64,000 nt of DNA from Adiantum capillus-veneris. Lineage: Eukaryota > Streptophyta > Polypodiopsida > Polypodiales > Pteridaceae. Within the stretch, counting starts at the first letter, position 1; every line of letters starts with the position of its first letter. The notes below the pieces were generated by a model that was given only the letters and a program-made list of their open reading frames with translations, had not been told where the DNA came from and searched no databases. A program made the translations under genes and the position numbers. Location of the stretch: the NCBI GenBank assembly GCA_014529385.2, contig CM043969.1, forward strand, positions 72,797,176 through 72,861,175, given 5' to 3'. Positions 11,134-22,642 of this stretch are shown here, piece after piece.

Positions 11134-12665
11134 CGGAAATTAGAGAAAGTACTTTTGTGAAATTACTTTTTGAGCATAGCGGGTGGGATGGTAGCAACAT
11201 GAACATAGCATTTAGTTAACTTGGCATGAACAATCCTTTTGCAAGAGAGAGAGTTTAGAGAACATGACAACAATTGAGGACCGGATTTATGTGGAGCCGG
11301 TCCCCCCTCCAATAGGCATTTGTACGTTAGGTACTCCCATCAAGAGAGACTTGGTACAATAAAATTTCTTGTTTTCTTTGGATCCAGGTGATGCAATGAA
11401 GATGGAAAGCTTCATGCATCATGAGCATAACATAAAATTTGTGGAAAGCATTAACTATCTCAAGCCTCAGTCCCAAGACCTCAAACACCTTCAAAGGTGG
11501 AGAGAGCTAGCAGAGAAGGAGGGTAGGGAAGAGGAAGAAGAAACATTTCATAGGAGAAATAATTAGTTCCTCAATTATCATCACTCTTCTTGCTGGCATA
11601 CATAATAGCATAGTAATGAAGATGGAGAAGATGGAAAGCTTGAACATTGAAGCATGGCTCTTGGTTGGATTTGCATTCCATAGCCAATAGTGTTGGTGTA
11701 GGCTCTCAACTTCTATACTTTCTTGAAGAAGGAGATGGAGCTCGAGAGTATACCCCTCAAGCAACCCCCTAGGTTGCTTTGGTTGATCCCCCCCTTGTAG
11801 CTCATGATTGAAGATCATTGGACCTCTCCAGGCCTAGTTAATCACATGCAGGGGCATATCAAGCAACAAGGGTAGCCTTGGGACAAGTGTCTCCCTTTCC
11901 CCTTTGAGAGAGAGGACTTGATAAATGCTAAAACAATTAATTAAATTAACTAATTTATCATTGGACCCCTTGGGACCAACCAATAGGCTTTAGGCACACC
12001 ATGAGGGCAACATGAGGAGGAGGTTGACATGTGTCCTTGTTGCCTCCTTGGTCTAGGTTTGTCTTGAGTGAGGGTGTGTGTGTTCTCTCTCATGCTCCCA
12101 ACTTGTAGGGCTTGCCCTCTCCTTGTAGGGATACTTGTTTACTTTTTGACACCTCAAGCCCTTCAACCTTGGGCCCAGATCCCACCACAAGCTTGGCCCT
12201 TAAGCCCCTCAAGCTTGGGCCAGGTTCCCACCTCAAGTACAACCCTAGCATCTCAAGCATGACAAGCACCTCAAGCATGTCAGTCATCAAGCATCTCAAG
12301 AACCTCCAGCATCTCAGTCATCAAGCATGACAAGCACCTCAAGCATCTCAATCATCAAGCATCTCAAGCACCTCCAACATCTCAGTCATCAAGCACCTTA
12401 AGCTTCTCAGTCATCAAGCACGATAAACACCTCAAGCTTGGGCCGGGTTCCCACCGCAAGCTCAACCCTAGCTTACCTAAGGTCAAAGGACTTTTTAACA
12501 CTAACCTTTGGAGGTCTTTAATGAAGCTAACCCTAAGGTCTTTAAGCTCCATTAGCTAGCCTTACTCTTGACATACCATTTCTCCTTTAGACCGCTTTAC
12601 CATTGGCCCCGTGTTGAGATAGATTTGAAAGCACATGTCTATATTCTAGGCCTTGTTCCCGTTTA
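11134..12665 (-). mobile_element. 3' LTR (subfamily Y) of element B
   Basis: Starts TAAACGGGAACAAGG at 12665 on the minus strand, just after the purine tract ATGTGGGAGAA (12677-12666). It matches the Y LTR at 5494-7537 down to about 11134, where the last 30 or so bases expected before the terminal CA are missing or replaced. Minisatellite words of the CTCAAGCATCTCAGTCATCAAG type occupy 12240-12440. Confidence 0.75.
12240..12440. repeat. Minisatellite in LTR-Y
   Basis: Irregular tandem copies of AAGCACCTC, AAGCATCTCA and GTCATC words, about 10-30 bases each. It corresponds to 5740-5800 and 6250-6380 on the opposite strand of element A. Confidence 0.75.
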
Positions 12666-13060
12666 TTCTCCCACATTGAATCATCAGTTAAATATGAGAA
12701 AATCATTTGGGTTGGATAGATATTAGATTTTATTCCATTACCTCTCTTTTGAAATCATAGTCATCCTCGACTATGAGGTAGAAGAGATAAAGCCTTAGTC
12801 ATTAGTCAATCTTGCTTAGCGGGTAGAGGATCCTTTTTTACCCTAAGACATCTTTCCAAGATGGATGACTAATCCATTTGGTGCTTGGGAGACATGGCTG
12901 CCACAAGCATGTCTGCTGTTTAGTCCATTTCATTCTCCCAAGTAGAGTGACAAATTCTACTTGGTGTTTGAGAGACATTGTCATCACAAACATGATTCTT
13001 AGCATACATACTATTTAAACTTGTGCACAAAGAACTAGTCTTATTAAGCATTGACAAAGT

Positions 13061-14613
13061 TCATACTATCCTCAAGCTGTATTCCTTGCATCCATCTAAC
13101 ATCTTCAAAAGGATAATTTTTGAACTTAACAAGATACCATCGGATAATCTTACCATGTCGTAGTACCTTGTCTTCATGCTAAAGGATAGCTTTGGGTTGT
13201 AGCACCTCTTCTTGGTCTTTGATTTCGTTAGGGTCTTCAATAATTGGTTCACTTGGTGGCTCTCCTTTGTAGGGCTTAAGTAGGCTGACATGAAAGCATT
13301 GTGTTTGAGCCAATGGTTGGGAAACTTGAGTTGATAAGCCATCTTATTGATGGGCTTCAAGATTTGGAAAGGACCGCTATTTTTGCTAGCTTAGGATAAT
13401 ACTTTTGATGGTCCATAGGATTTTTCCCCGTCGTTTTCCTCAATCGAGCCTTAGGAAACTTAAGTAAGACCCAATCATTTTCTTTGAGCGTTAAGGCCCT
13501 TTTTTGTGCTTGTCGGCAGCAGCTTTTTGCCTTTGTTGAGAGATGGATATAGCCTCCTTAATCTTTTGAAAAGATTCTTATATTTCACGGCTCTACTCAT
13601 CAGCAGCGAAGATCTTCCCATGTACTTTAAGTACCAAGGGACTTTTAGGTCTTCCCTCAATTATTTCAAAAGGTGCTTTTCCCGTAGAAGTATGTACAAT
13701 ATTATTGTATGCATACTCTACAAGAGGTAAGTACTTTTTCCATTGTGAGCGTTGATCTACTTCTGTAACATAGGTCTTTAGTAGATCGAGTATCATAAGA
13801 TTGGCTATCTCACTATGGCCATCCGTTTGTGGGTGATAGGCCAAAGGAAAATTCAATCTTGTTCCTAGATTTTCAAAGAGACCTCCCAAAACTAACTGGT
13901 CATTCTAGGATCTCTGTGTGACACGATGGATGTTGGCAATCCATGGTGTTTGATTTGAAAATTTGTGATATGAAGAGAGTTGCCAATTGGTGTGCCTTGA
14001 TAGTCTTTTTGACAGGAATAAAGTGTACTTGCCTGCTAAACATGTCGACTATTGTCCATATTCTTGTATTCCCATGGATAGACTTGGATAAGCCAAAGAT
14101 AAAATCCATGGGTGTACTCTCCCATGGTGAATTTGGATTAGGCAATGGCTAGAGTAATCTAGGTTGCTTCCCTCTATCATACTTGGTCTTTTGACATACC
14201 ACACATTTTGAAACATACTCTTGTATGTCCATTTTCATGGTAGGCCAATAGAAGTATGTTTCTACTCCTCGGAGAGTAGGTTGCCCCGCATAGGGAGGAG
14301 GATGGGATTCATACATGATTTTCTCACGAAGGGAGTGGATAACACATAGCCTATTGCCGTGGAGAAGATAACCATCCTCCAAGGTGAATGGTTCCTCTTT
14401 CTTCCCCAAAGCAAGGGCTGACATTATATCTCTAAAGTCAGGGTCAATAGCATACTCATCTATCATAGAAGATAGATCATTGTGAGTTGGTCGTCGTGGA
14501 AATGCATCGGTGACTTGATTGTGCTTACCAGCAATGTGATCAATATGGAAATTAAATTGCAAAAGAAAATTTTCCCACCTCATTTGTTTGTTGGAAAGCT
14601 TGGTTTGCGTCAT
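13061..14613 (-). pseudogene. Integrase and chromodomain of element B
   Basis: Read from 14613. It opens with the end of RNase H (HIDHIAGKHNQVTDAFPR, matching the conserved HxxGKxNxVADALSR tail). 14480-14160 is the HHCC zinc-binding module, ending YVSKCVVCQKTK. 14145-13900 starts the catalytic core with PMDFIFGLPK-like residues. A shift occurs near the second Asp at about 13915. 13889-13593 continues with HPQTDGHSEIANL, which includes the catalytic Glu. 13360-13061 holds the post-core part and a chromodomain-like end. Frameshifts near 13910, 13590 and 13370 break the frame. Integrases of this class insert element cDNA into chromatin; this copy is inactive. Confidence 0.8.
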
Positions 14614-14733
14614 GAATTACTTGAGACTTTGGTAGTCTGTTCGTAGAATGAATGGAGTCCCCAATAAGTAGTGCTTCCATGTGTCTAGGGCACGTAGAAC
14701 AGCTAAAATCTCTTTATCATAAATGCCCAAGAC

Positions 14734-15672
14734 TTATTCATCCATATTGAGCCTTCGGCTCTCATATGCTATGGCATGCCCTTCTTGAAGCAAGATTGCT
14801 CCAAGGCAATCACCACAAGCATCACATTGGACCTCAAATGGCTTTGAGAGATCCGGAAGCATGAGGACTGGTTGGGAGGTAAGCTTCTCTTTGAGCTTGT
14901 CAAAAGAATTCTGCTCCTTAGCAGTCCATAAATACTTAACATTCTTCTTTGTTAAGTCATGGAATGGTCTTGCTATTTGAGAAAATTTAGCTATGAAGCG
15001 TCTATAGTATGCACACATACCAATAAAGCTTCTTAGCTCATGTAGATTCCTTGGATTAGGCCATGATTTTATTACATCCAACTTTGATGGATTCATTCGA
15101 ATACCATCTTGAGAGATAATATGACCTAAGTATTAAATCTCTTGAAGGAAAAAATCGCTTTTCTTTTGGTTAAGAAAAAGCTTTTCTCCCTCGATGCTTG
15201 AAAAATCACTTGGAGATGTTGCTTATGTTCCTCCAAGGACTTGGAGTAAATGATGATATTATCAAAGAACACTCCCGCAAATGTGCGGTAGGGTCTAAAG
15301 ATTTTCTCCAATTAATCGATTGAATGTGGCCGGTGCATTAGTCAATCCAAAAGGCATGGCTATATGTTCATAAAGACCAAACATTGGGCGAAACGCGGTC
15401 TTTAGGATATCTTCATCCACTATCCTTATTTGATGATAGCTACTTGTAAGGTCAATCTTACTGAAGTAGGTAGATCCTTCTAGCTTATCAAACAGATCAT
15501 CTACTCGAGGCACGGGAAATCTGTTTTTGATAGTGATATGGTCTAGTTCTCGATAGTCCACACATATACAATATGTACCATCTTTATTTTGCACTAAAAG
15601 GACGGGAGAACAAAAGGGAGAGGATCTAGGCCTCACCATCCCTTTGTCAACCAATTCTTGTATTTGCGTCAT
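14734..15672 (-). pseudogene. Reverse transcriptase and RNase H start of element B
   Basis: 15672-15295 reads QELVDKGMVRPRSSPFCSPV, then VDYRELDHITIKNRFPVPR and FSKIDLTSSYHQIR (first catalytic Asp), then MPFGLTNAPATFNRL, all canonical Ty3/gypsy RT blocks. A frameshift near 15300 leads to 15311-15126, where the YxDD site reads FFDN, losing the last catalytic Asp. 15096-14734 contains the connection (SFIGMCAYYRRFI) and the RNase H start (FEVQCDACGDCLGAILLQEG). A further frameshift near 15110 is present. The altered active site should abolish polymerisation. Confidence 0.85.
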
Positions 15673-16178
15673 GATCTCCTCTTGTTGAGATTGAAAAACT
15701 CAATAGGGAGGCTTGTTAGGCAGTGAGCTCCCTGGTAGGAGCTCAATTCGATGTCATCACCCCCTCGTTTTGGAGGTAAGTCCATAGGGATATCATCGAT
15801 GAACACATCTTGGAATCCTTTTAGAAAATTAGACAAGTCTAACTCTTTTTTATTCCTACCTTTTACATTCAATGAATCATTAGGACCTTTTAGGGACTCT
15901 TTGACAAAAATCATGTACGCAAAAACTGAGCTCTTCGTTGATTTATCAAAAGCAGGTGAATTTACAAGTGGTATAGTATGACCAAACTCACTAGCATCTA
16001 TATACATGTTCTTTCCCCTGTAGGTGAAGTAGATTCTCCTTTTAGGGAACTTCATGTTGGCAGCCATGCAGTTGAGCCATGGTGCATGTAGAATAGCATC
16101 CTCATGTTGGAGAGGAGAGATGAAAAAGTCTTCTTTGTCAACATAGCTTTGGACATGGAGCCTCAACCTCCCAATCAA
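15669..16178 (-). pseudogene. Protease C-terminal part and PR-RT linker of element B
   Basis: An open stretch after the protease active site. It contains ILHAPWLNCMAANMKFPKRR, typical of the Ty3/gypsy protease-to-RT linker, and then FQDVFIDDIPMDLPPKRGGD, matching the conserved FxDVFPDELPxGLPPxRxxDH that precedes RT. The frame changes close to 15670 before the RT block. Confidence 0.75.
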
Positions 16179-16193
16179 GAGAGTAATGGAGGC

Positions 16194-16658
16194 TCATTGT
16201 CCATCGAAAGCAGTGTTGGCCGTTACAGCATCTCCCATCTCAAAAGCTTGAATGCCCAACTTGGTGGCCAACTCCGTTGATATGAAGTTGTGAGTAGAGC
16301 CAGGGTCAAAGAAGATGAAGTCATCATGCTCCCTTACCTTTTCCCAAGCATAGAAGAGAGGTGCACCTTTGCAATGAGCATCCTCTTTTGGAGCTTCGAT
16401 GGTGGAAGCTCTAGGAGTCTCATTTTGAGCATTTTTCTTGGGGCAAGAACGATAGCCATGTCCTTGCTCCCCACACTTAAAAAACTTATGGTCCTTGCAA
16501 AAAGCTTCCAGCTCTTTAGGAGAGAGTTTGTTTTTGCATTTGTAAAGTCCCTTCTCCTTGGACCGATTGTTGTTGTTGTTGTTGTTGTTGGAATTGCCTT
16601 GGAAAGAATTTTGGGAATTGGTTTTCCCCTTGGCATCACTTTTGTTTTTATTTTCCAT
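16194..16658 (-). pseudogene. Gag zinc knuckle and protease of element B
   Basis: A run of Asn codons (16565-16590, a GTT/AAC repeat) precedes a zinc-knuckle-like motif, FFKCGEQGHGYRSC. The expected first Cys of CX2CX4HX4C is Phe, so the knuckle is damaged. Downstream, FFDPGSTHNFIS is the retropepsin active site (DSGATHNFI in relatives), with Asp kept. Gag knuckles bind RNA for packaging and the protease cleaves the polyprotein. The frame shifts near 16190. Confidence 0.8.
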
Positions 16659-16679
16659 GGGCTTGACATTTTGTCTATC

Positions 16680-17523
16680 CCCTTGTTAAAAATTGATGCA
16701 TGAAGCAGCCATGGTGTGGTGTATTACTTCAGTAATAGAACAAGCCGTTGCGAGTTGACATACTCGGCCATCCCTTCAGGTAGTCCCACACAAAACTATC
16801 GCTTTTGCTCAGCAAAGCCTATCTTTTGAAAGACAATAGCCTTGAGATGTAAATCCAAAAATTTATCTACATACTTGTGGATAGACTCAGGAGAGAGAAG
16901 CTTCAAACTTGTCTACATACTTGTGGATAGACTCAGGAGAGAGAAGCTTCAAACTGCACCATTTGCTGAGCACTTTGTCCTTTGCATCGCTTACAAGGAA
17001 TTGCTTCATGATGGAAACTCGTAGAGTTTTCCTTGTCTTTGGGGCTTTGCCATTGCCATGAAGGCTAGCCCACGGGCCACCATTGACGAGCCGATTTCTG
17101 GAAGTGCATAGCTACATGGTGTAGCTTGGAGGACTCTGTGAAGCCCTCGTCTCCAAAGGTCGCATCAAATTGCTGGATAAAGGCCAACACTTTGTCAATA
17201 GCACCAAAGGTGCCATCATAGGTGAGAAAAGAGATACTCTTTCCTCCCTCTTGGAACTTCTTGAGCTTTTGTGACCTTCACCATGTAGGGTATGATTTGT
17301 GATGTCTACCCCTCTTGTATTCTCTATGAGAATACCCATATCTTTTATCGGAAGAGGAGGAAGGTGAAGAAGAAGAAGAAGAGGGTGACCTCTTTTCTTG
17401 CCCTTTTCTTCCTCTGTTTCCTCTCTTTCCTTTCGGAGTGACGAGGAGAAGGACTGTGTGTTGATATTTTTCTTTTGGGAGGAGTTGGCGATCGTTTAGA
17501 CCGCCGTCTTCATGGAGCCACAT
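16680..17523 (-). pseudogene. Gag capsid region of element B
   Basis: Around 17523-17290 is a basic, Ser-rich stretch (many AGC/TCT codons near 17400-17340). Around 17240-17050 the minus strand encodes a capsid-like segment (DKVLAFIQQFDATFGDEGF, then KLHHVAMHFQ and ARQWW), typical of the Retrotrans_gag family. A 46-base tandem duplication at 16866-16958 shifts the reading frame. Frames switch several times, so no intact Gag remains. Confidence 0.6.
16866..16958 (-). repeat. 46-bp tandem duplication in gag
   Basis: TCTACATACTTGTGGATAGA and the bases following it are repeated at offset 46 with near identity. Since 46 is not a multiple of three, the duplication breaks the Gag frame. Its near-perfect identity implies it is recent. 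Confidence 0.9.
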
Positions 17524-18226
17524 CTTCAGAAGAACTTAAAGTTTCATTACTTTCTTGCTCTTTGGATTCCTCCTCTTGTATGGGAGAGTCTCTTCTTTTG
17601 GGGGGGTCTTCAGAGACCTCCTAAGCTCTTTTTCCTCTTGGAGAGGAAGGGTAATCCCATAAGCGTGAAGCTATTGAGTAACTTTGGCTTGCAAAGCAAG
17701 GTTGCCCATAGCTTGTTGCTACCTAGTAACAAGATAATTGACAAACATGGGGGCATCATCATTAGCACCTTCATGTGCAAAATCAAAGTTATCAATGTTC
17801 ATTCTACTCTCTTGGTTATTGTCATCCATGTTATCAAAATTTGTGTACTTACTTAGTGTATGCTTTGGCAATTCAAAACCTTAGTTGGCACTCCTCTTAG
17901 CCTTTGAAAATCAGCACTTAAGTATCTACACCCACGGCTCAAAGTGGTTGATTATAGAGAGTAGTGGAGTGGGTCTAATATTGCAAGATTTTTGAGGGCT
18001 AGCTCTTTTTGGACTTCTTATGGATCAATAATGGTAAAGCCATAGGCAAGTCTAAAAACACCCCATTATTAAGTCCAAAGCTCCCGAGAGGTGTGCACAA
18101 TATCCCACATAGTGGGCTCAACAAAACAGATAATAGATCCCAGTCCCACTTACCCTAATATAATTAACAAAATCAACCATTTATAGGCTACTTAAGGACC
18201 TCTCTTCTTAAGAAAGAAAAGAGAAA

Positions 18227-18244
18227 CCAAATGCTCTGATACTA
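18227..18244 (-). other. Primer-binding site of element B
   Basis: On the minus strand TAGTATCAGAGCATTTGG follows the LTR end TTCCATCACA. It resembles the initiator-Met tRNA complement TGGTATCAGAGC with one change. Confidence 0.75.
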
Positions 18245-18245
18245 A

Positions 18246-19008
18246 TGTGATGGAAATGGCCTATTAACTTTCAGAGTATCAAAAATTAGAGAAAGTACTT
18301 TTGTGGAATTACTTTGTGAGCATAGCGGGTGCACTTAATTGATGGTAGCAACATAAATATAGTATTTAGTTAGCTTGGCATGAACAATATGTTTGCAAGA
18401 GAGAGAGTTTAGAGAATCTGACCACAGTTGAGGACCGGATTTATGTGGATCCGGTCCCTCCTCCAATAGGCTTTTGTTTTATAGTTTCTCCCATCAACTT
18501 GGTACAATACAATCTTTTGTGTTTCTTGTGACCTAGGTGATGCAATGAAGATGGAAAGCTTCATGCATCACGAGCATAACATAAACTTTGTGGAAAGCAT
18601 TAACTATCCCAAGCCTCAATCCCAACACCTCAAACACCTTCGAAGGTGGAGAGAGCTAGCAGGGAATGAGGGTAGGGAAGAGGAAGAAGAAACATTTCAT
18701 AGAAGAAAGAATTAGTTCCTCACTTATCATCACTCTTCTTGCTAGCATACATAATAGCATAGTAATGAAGATGGAGAAGATGGCAAGCTTGAGAATTGAA
18801 GCATGGCTCTTGGTTGGATTTGCATTTCATAGTCAAGAGTGTTGGTGTAGGCTCTTAGCTTCTCTACTTGCTTGGAGAAGGAGATGGAGCTCTTGCACTT
18901 TGCACTACACACAATGAGAGTGTGTGAGAGTGTGTGTGGGAGAGTATACCCCTCAAACAACCCCCTAGCTTGCTTTGGTCGACCCCCCCTTGTAGCTCAT
19001 GATTGAAG
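18246..19008 (-). mobile_element. 5' LTR of element B, truncated
   Basis: It matches the 3' half of LTR-Y and ends (minus strand) TTTCCATCACA at 18246. Homology to the other Y LTRs stops abruptly at 19008 after AGCTCATGATTGAAG; the remaining roughly 770 bases of the LTR are not seen nearby. A deletion or an insertion at 19008 is implied. Confidence 0.75.
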
Positions 19009-19700
19009 TCTCTTTATTTTGTTTTTTTTTAATACTTTATTTTATATCAAAATGTCAATGTGATCTTTTCACCTTGTTTAAGTAGATCAGACAAGGCATC
19101 TCTACTACTTCTTTATAGAGTTTGGAAAAAATAAGTGTATCTTAAGGATGATTCAATTTTTTTCATTTTGACGGCCATGAAAACACTCGCCTTTTCTTTC
19201 AACATTTACACAAACTTTAACCTCACTATTTGTTGATCATTTCACCTCTACGTAGATGTGTGTGCATTTGTGTGGGGGGCTGGGGACGAAGGAAAAGTGC
19301 ATTTCCCATATCCATAAACCGTTGTCGAAGGCAGTGGTGGGGGCCATACCAATCGATAGGCCAGTTTGGAACCGCTAGTTTCTAACGCTCGTGTTACATT
19401 GGGACATGCAGACAACATTTATTCTCTTCCCAACCAATCAACGGATGTGTCGACGGAGTCACCTATTACACTGGGATGCTGCCAATGTTTCCCCAACTTT
19501 AGTTGACCGTCTAGCTTAGCGACACACTTTTTCCAAACCTGTATCGGCCTCCCATGCCCGCCCAACTTCAACCCCAACACTAATCGTGCCGTTTGATTGG
19601 ACACGTAGTAACTTTTCTAATTTCTCGCACGTGCTCAGTGTGACAGCATTTGTGTTAGCTATTGTAATCCGAACTCTTCTCATGCAAGGGTATGCTGATC
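19009..19700. other. Unassigned flank of element B
   Basis: T-rich start, then mixed sequence with no recognised domain or repeat. Confidence 0.35.
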
Positions 19701-19722
19701 ATGGTCATCCAACTCATGATGG

Positions 19723-19770
19723 ACACGTGGCCCAATGTGATAGGGGCCTAATTATGTGTGTATATAGACA
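19723..19770 (+). promoter_or_regulatory. Promoter-like G-box plus TATA
   Basis: ACACGTGG at 19723-19730 is a G-box/ABRE core. TATATAGA begins at 19761, about 32 bases downstream, a spacing compatible with a plant core promoter. No convincing coding sequence follows, so this may be a relic or chance. Confidence 0.3.
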
Positions 19771-19829
19771 ATACAATTCTATATCAAAACAATACAATTG
19801 CACAACTGATTGAGACCTACTTTCGATAA

Positions 19830-20178
19830 ATCTTCCCCCTCCCCCTTACCTTCAACAGGCCATCGTGACTCCTCACCTTGTTTCTTCCTCATCTATGGGT
19901 CTTCTCTCATCTAGCTCGTGTTTGATTGCGGCATTATGTTGTGGGTGGCTTGTGACATGGGACATGCTTGTGGCAGGGGGGATCTCATGGTAATGGCTCC
20001 CTATAGAAGCCACGAACCTGATGTAATCTATTTGGTATGATCTGGAGTGATGTTGTGGTGATCTTAGATGCCATGGCCAAGTGTGGGCATGGCTAGATTT
20101 GTAAACTTTTTGGTTTTAATATATAGTTCACTCACAAATTGTGAGTTTTGCAACAACAATGAAAAAAAAAAAAAAAAG
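19830..20178 (+). mobile_element. Retroposon 3' end with poly(A) (copy 1)
   Basis: It ends TTTTTGGTTTTAATATATAG, a near-palindrome ACTCACAAATTGTGAGT (20130-20146), then an A16-17 run near 20161. The same order (TTGGTTTT...AATA, palindrome, A-rich tail) recurs at 21095-21160, and the palindrome plus tail at 51222-51260, indicating a LINE or SINE family 3' terminus. The 5' limit is uncertain. Confidence 0.5.
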
Positions 20179-20219
20179 AGATGACATGAGGATTCCTTGA
20201 AGTTTCAGTAGTTTCCCGA

Positions 20220-21165
20220 GTTCCATTAAGAAGCAGTAGAGATACTAAGTTAGGGTTCGCGATCGAGAGGTGAGGGGGTCTCTCTGTGCACACCTCATGG
20301 GCGGGGGTTCCGTAGGAGGCTGTTTGCAGGGGAGGATGGCCTTGCCTAGGGCTCTATCGTCAACGATGCTTGCATCAAATGTGTAGCGATGCTCTTGCAA
20401 GACGGTGGTGCTTTGGATGGGGGTACTCTGGCTGGCGACCCTGTTCTAGGTGCTCTCCCTCTCGCATCCCCCTCTTTTTTTGAACCATGCCTAGGTGGCG
20501 GCATGCCCTTGTACCTACAGGGGCGAATGCTGGCCAAGTCGGGTGGGGATGGTTCGTGTGCTACTGTGTATGGATGTTTGTTGTTCTTGCTGGACCTCCG
20601 TCATGGCTCTGTGGTGGCTTCGGTTTTACTTCTTGGCGGTTGTGGGATGTGAAGTTTTCTGGTGACTGTTCGAAGGTGGTCGAGATGGGTTGCCTTGGGG
20701 CATGTGGGTGTTTGAGGAGGTAGGGCGGCTTTGCGAGGCGCGCTGCACATAGCTTCTAGGATTTTGTGGATGCAAGTGATGGCCTGGTTTGTCATGCTTG
20801 TGTTCGGTGCGGGAAGACAGGGCTTATAAAGGTGGCAGCTCCATGGGCCCTGGTGGCATCCTCCTACAACAACTTTGGATTTAGTTGTGGCTCATGGGCC
20901 GGGTGGCTCTCGTGTCAGCCGGTGCGGCAATAGTCGAATGTAGTTGATGATTCATGGTCCGGGTGGCTCCCTTGTTAGCCGTTGTATCGTTTCGTGTGTG
21001 GGTGGCTCCCCGTCTTAGCCAATGTAAATATGTTGGGTTGGATGCTAGTGCTAGGTCTGAAGGGAGTGCTAGGCCTAAAGCGAGTTGTGTGTGGACATTT
21101 TGGTTTTCTTAATACAATACCACTCACAATTGTGAGTTCTAGAAGGAAAAAGAAAAAAGGAGTAG
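20220..21165 (+). mobile_element. Retroposon 3' end with A-rich tail (copy 2)
   Basis: This G-rich stretch is unlike its surroundings. It includes repeated GGGTGGCTCNC...TTAGCC words (20890-21020) and ends TTTTGGTTTTCTTAATACAA, palindrome ACTCACAATTGTGAGT (21122-21137), then AAGGAAAAAGAAAAAAGG. No RT motif is visible. Probably a 5'-truncated LINE or a SINE; the start is uncertain. Confidence 0.45.
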
Positions 21166-21348
21166 AGATACTTCATGCTGAGAGGAGGAGAATATTTATG
21201 TTGTGGAGCCGTAGGGTTTAAGCTAAAGCTACTCAAAATCTTCTTCAAACGTGGCACTAAACGATCCACTATTTGAAGCTTGACAGTTACACATGTTCAC
21301 TGGATAGGAAGCAAAGCAAGCATGATTTATATACCTAAACTATGGAAT

Positions 21349-21350
21349 GT

Positions 21351-21408
<58 letters not shown>
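21349..21408. repeat. (TG)n(AG)n microsatellite
   Basis: TG tract joined directly to a GA tract; the reverse complement is (CT)n(CA)n, the same polarity as other compound tracts here. Confidence 0.95.
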
Positions 21409-22196
21409 CCCCTCATCAAGCTTTTACACATGGAAGAATGAGAAGGCCACACTGTTTTGTCTCCAAGAAGTGTACATTGGTGGTCCTTTCTATACTCTCT
21501 CCACAACACCATCACCCATCACCAACTTACATATGTGCAACCCGTACTCTCCTTTGTTGACTATATACGCTCATTGCTCACAACATTTTCAAGAGTCGTT
21601 GGAAGTGGCCATCATGATTTATGTCCTGTATTAATACTCCAAAGTTTATTGTTGGGTGATAGCTCCCTTGGTAAGAGGCTCCAAAAGTAGAGACAATGTT
21701 CAGGGGTCACGCACCACTCTCAGACACCTACAACCTAATGCTTGAAAATTAGTTTTATTCAAAAAACCTACATATTGACAAACCCTAAAGGTAAATTGAT
21801 CAAATTTGAAGGTTTTACACTAAACTTCTTTAAATTTTGTCAGTTTTCTCACCTTCAAATTTAAATTGCTTTAAATTTTGTAGGTTCTCTCGTCTTCAAA
21901 TTTAAAATTTAGTGCTATATCTCAAAATTTGCAGGTGGGATTACACTAAACCTAGGTTTTTTCGAGCACTGCTCCAACTCTCAACCTTTTGTGAGCACAA
22001 AGTGTTTTAGACAAACTATTTCCAAAGCTTCTTTTTATGAAACCAAAGTTCAAAAAAATTGACCTAATTTTCACTATTATTCTCAAAACCTAGGCGGGTT
22101 TTTCCTTTTTTCTGCATCGTCCAATCTTGCCGTGTGCCGTGGTCATCCCGCCGCCTTTGTACGCTCCCCCATGTTGCCCACTGCGCATGGGATAAA
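21409..22196. other. AT-rich, no gene; short internal repeats
   Basis: Between 21825 and 21910 the words CTTTAAATTTTGT and CTTCAAATTTAAA are repeated at about 47-base spacing. No gene recognised. Confidence 0.4.
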
Positions 22197-22642
22197 CTAA
22201 TTCTTATCCAGGCACCCTTCATTTTGCAAATGGATTGCTAGAGTTAAATCCGTCTTTTTTAGGATAACTCGCTTAGCATGCACCATCAAAAAATGCCATC
22301 TTGGAACAACTGCACCAAAATGTCCTCGGTGGCATCCCGTAGAGCCAATACAGTTGCACATTGTATGCGTGTAACAGAATCACTATATTCATCCATTATC
22401 CCTCTCACCACCCTAGACAAAGCCGCTTTGGGTATGATTGGCTCACTGCTTTTTTGATACTTTCGGATCTCTCGCAATGGCAATTGTGCATTGCCTTCAT
22501 CTCCGTTTCTTCTATGCTGTCGGTGGTGGTGGAGGAGACGCCTGCCTTGCCCATTGAGGAGGATCATTTTTGTACTTTTTTCTCCTCTCCTCCTAGGCCC
22601 ATTGTTCTTTGGATGTGACCTTGTTCTTCTTTCTCTTTGCAC
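22197..22642 (-). pseudogene. Histone H3-fold protein, CENH3-like, frameshifted
   Basis: On the minus strand, 22490-22288 encodes LREIRKYQKS, then IIPKAALSRVVRGIM, DSVTRIQCATVLALRDATED and ILVQLFQDG. This matches the H3 alpha-N, alpha-1, loop-1 and alpha-2 series. The remainder of the fold, MVHAKRVILKKTDLTLAI, continues one frame over at 22286-22200 and stops at 22199-22197. The shift lies in a T6 run (A6 on the plus strand, about 22288-22293); a T7 run would join the two parts. Loop 1 is one residue longer than canonical H3, and VTR, ATED and the HAKRV...KKTD series resemble plant CENH3 more than H3.1/H3.3. An upstream basic, His/Arg-rich tail in the same frame reaches 22642. CENH3 replaces H3 in centromeric nucleosomes. 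It could be a pseudogene, an assembly error in a live gene, or a transposon-carried H3 domain. Confidence 0.6.

Larger units (their letters stand above)
11134..19008 (-). mobile_element. Ty3/gypsy chromovirus element B, near complete
   Basis: On the minus strand the order is 5' LTR (19008-18246, truncated), primer site, leader, gag, protease, RT, RNase H, integrase, chromodomain, purine tract, 3' LTR (12665-11134). This is Ty3/gypsy order with a C-terminal chromodomain, hence a chromovirus. Coding regions carry several frameshifts and a mutated RT active site, so this copy cannot be autonomous. It is the best reference in the window for interpreting element A. Confidence 0.85.

Noticed and set aside
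13506-14152. Plus-strand open frames within element B
   Set aside because: Shadows of the minus-strand integrase.
20346-20795. Several open frames in the GC-rich segment
   Set aside because: Overlapping on both strands without domain signatures; better explained by base composition of a retroposon end.
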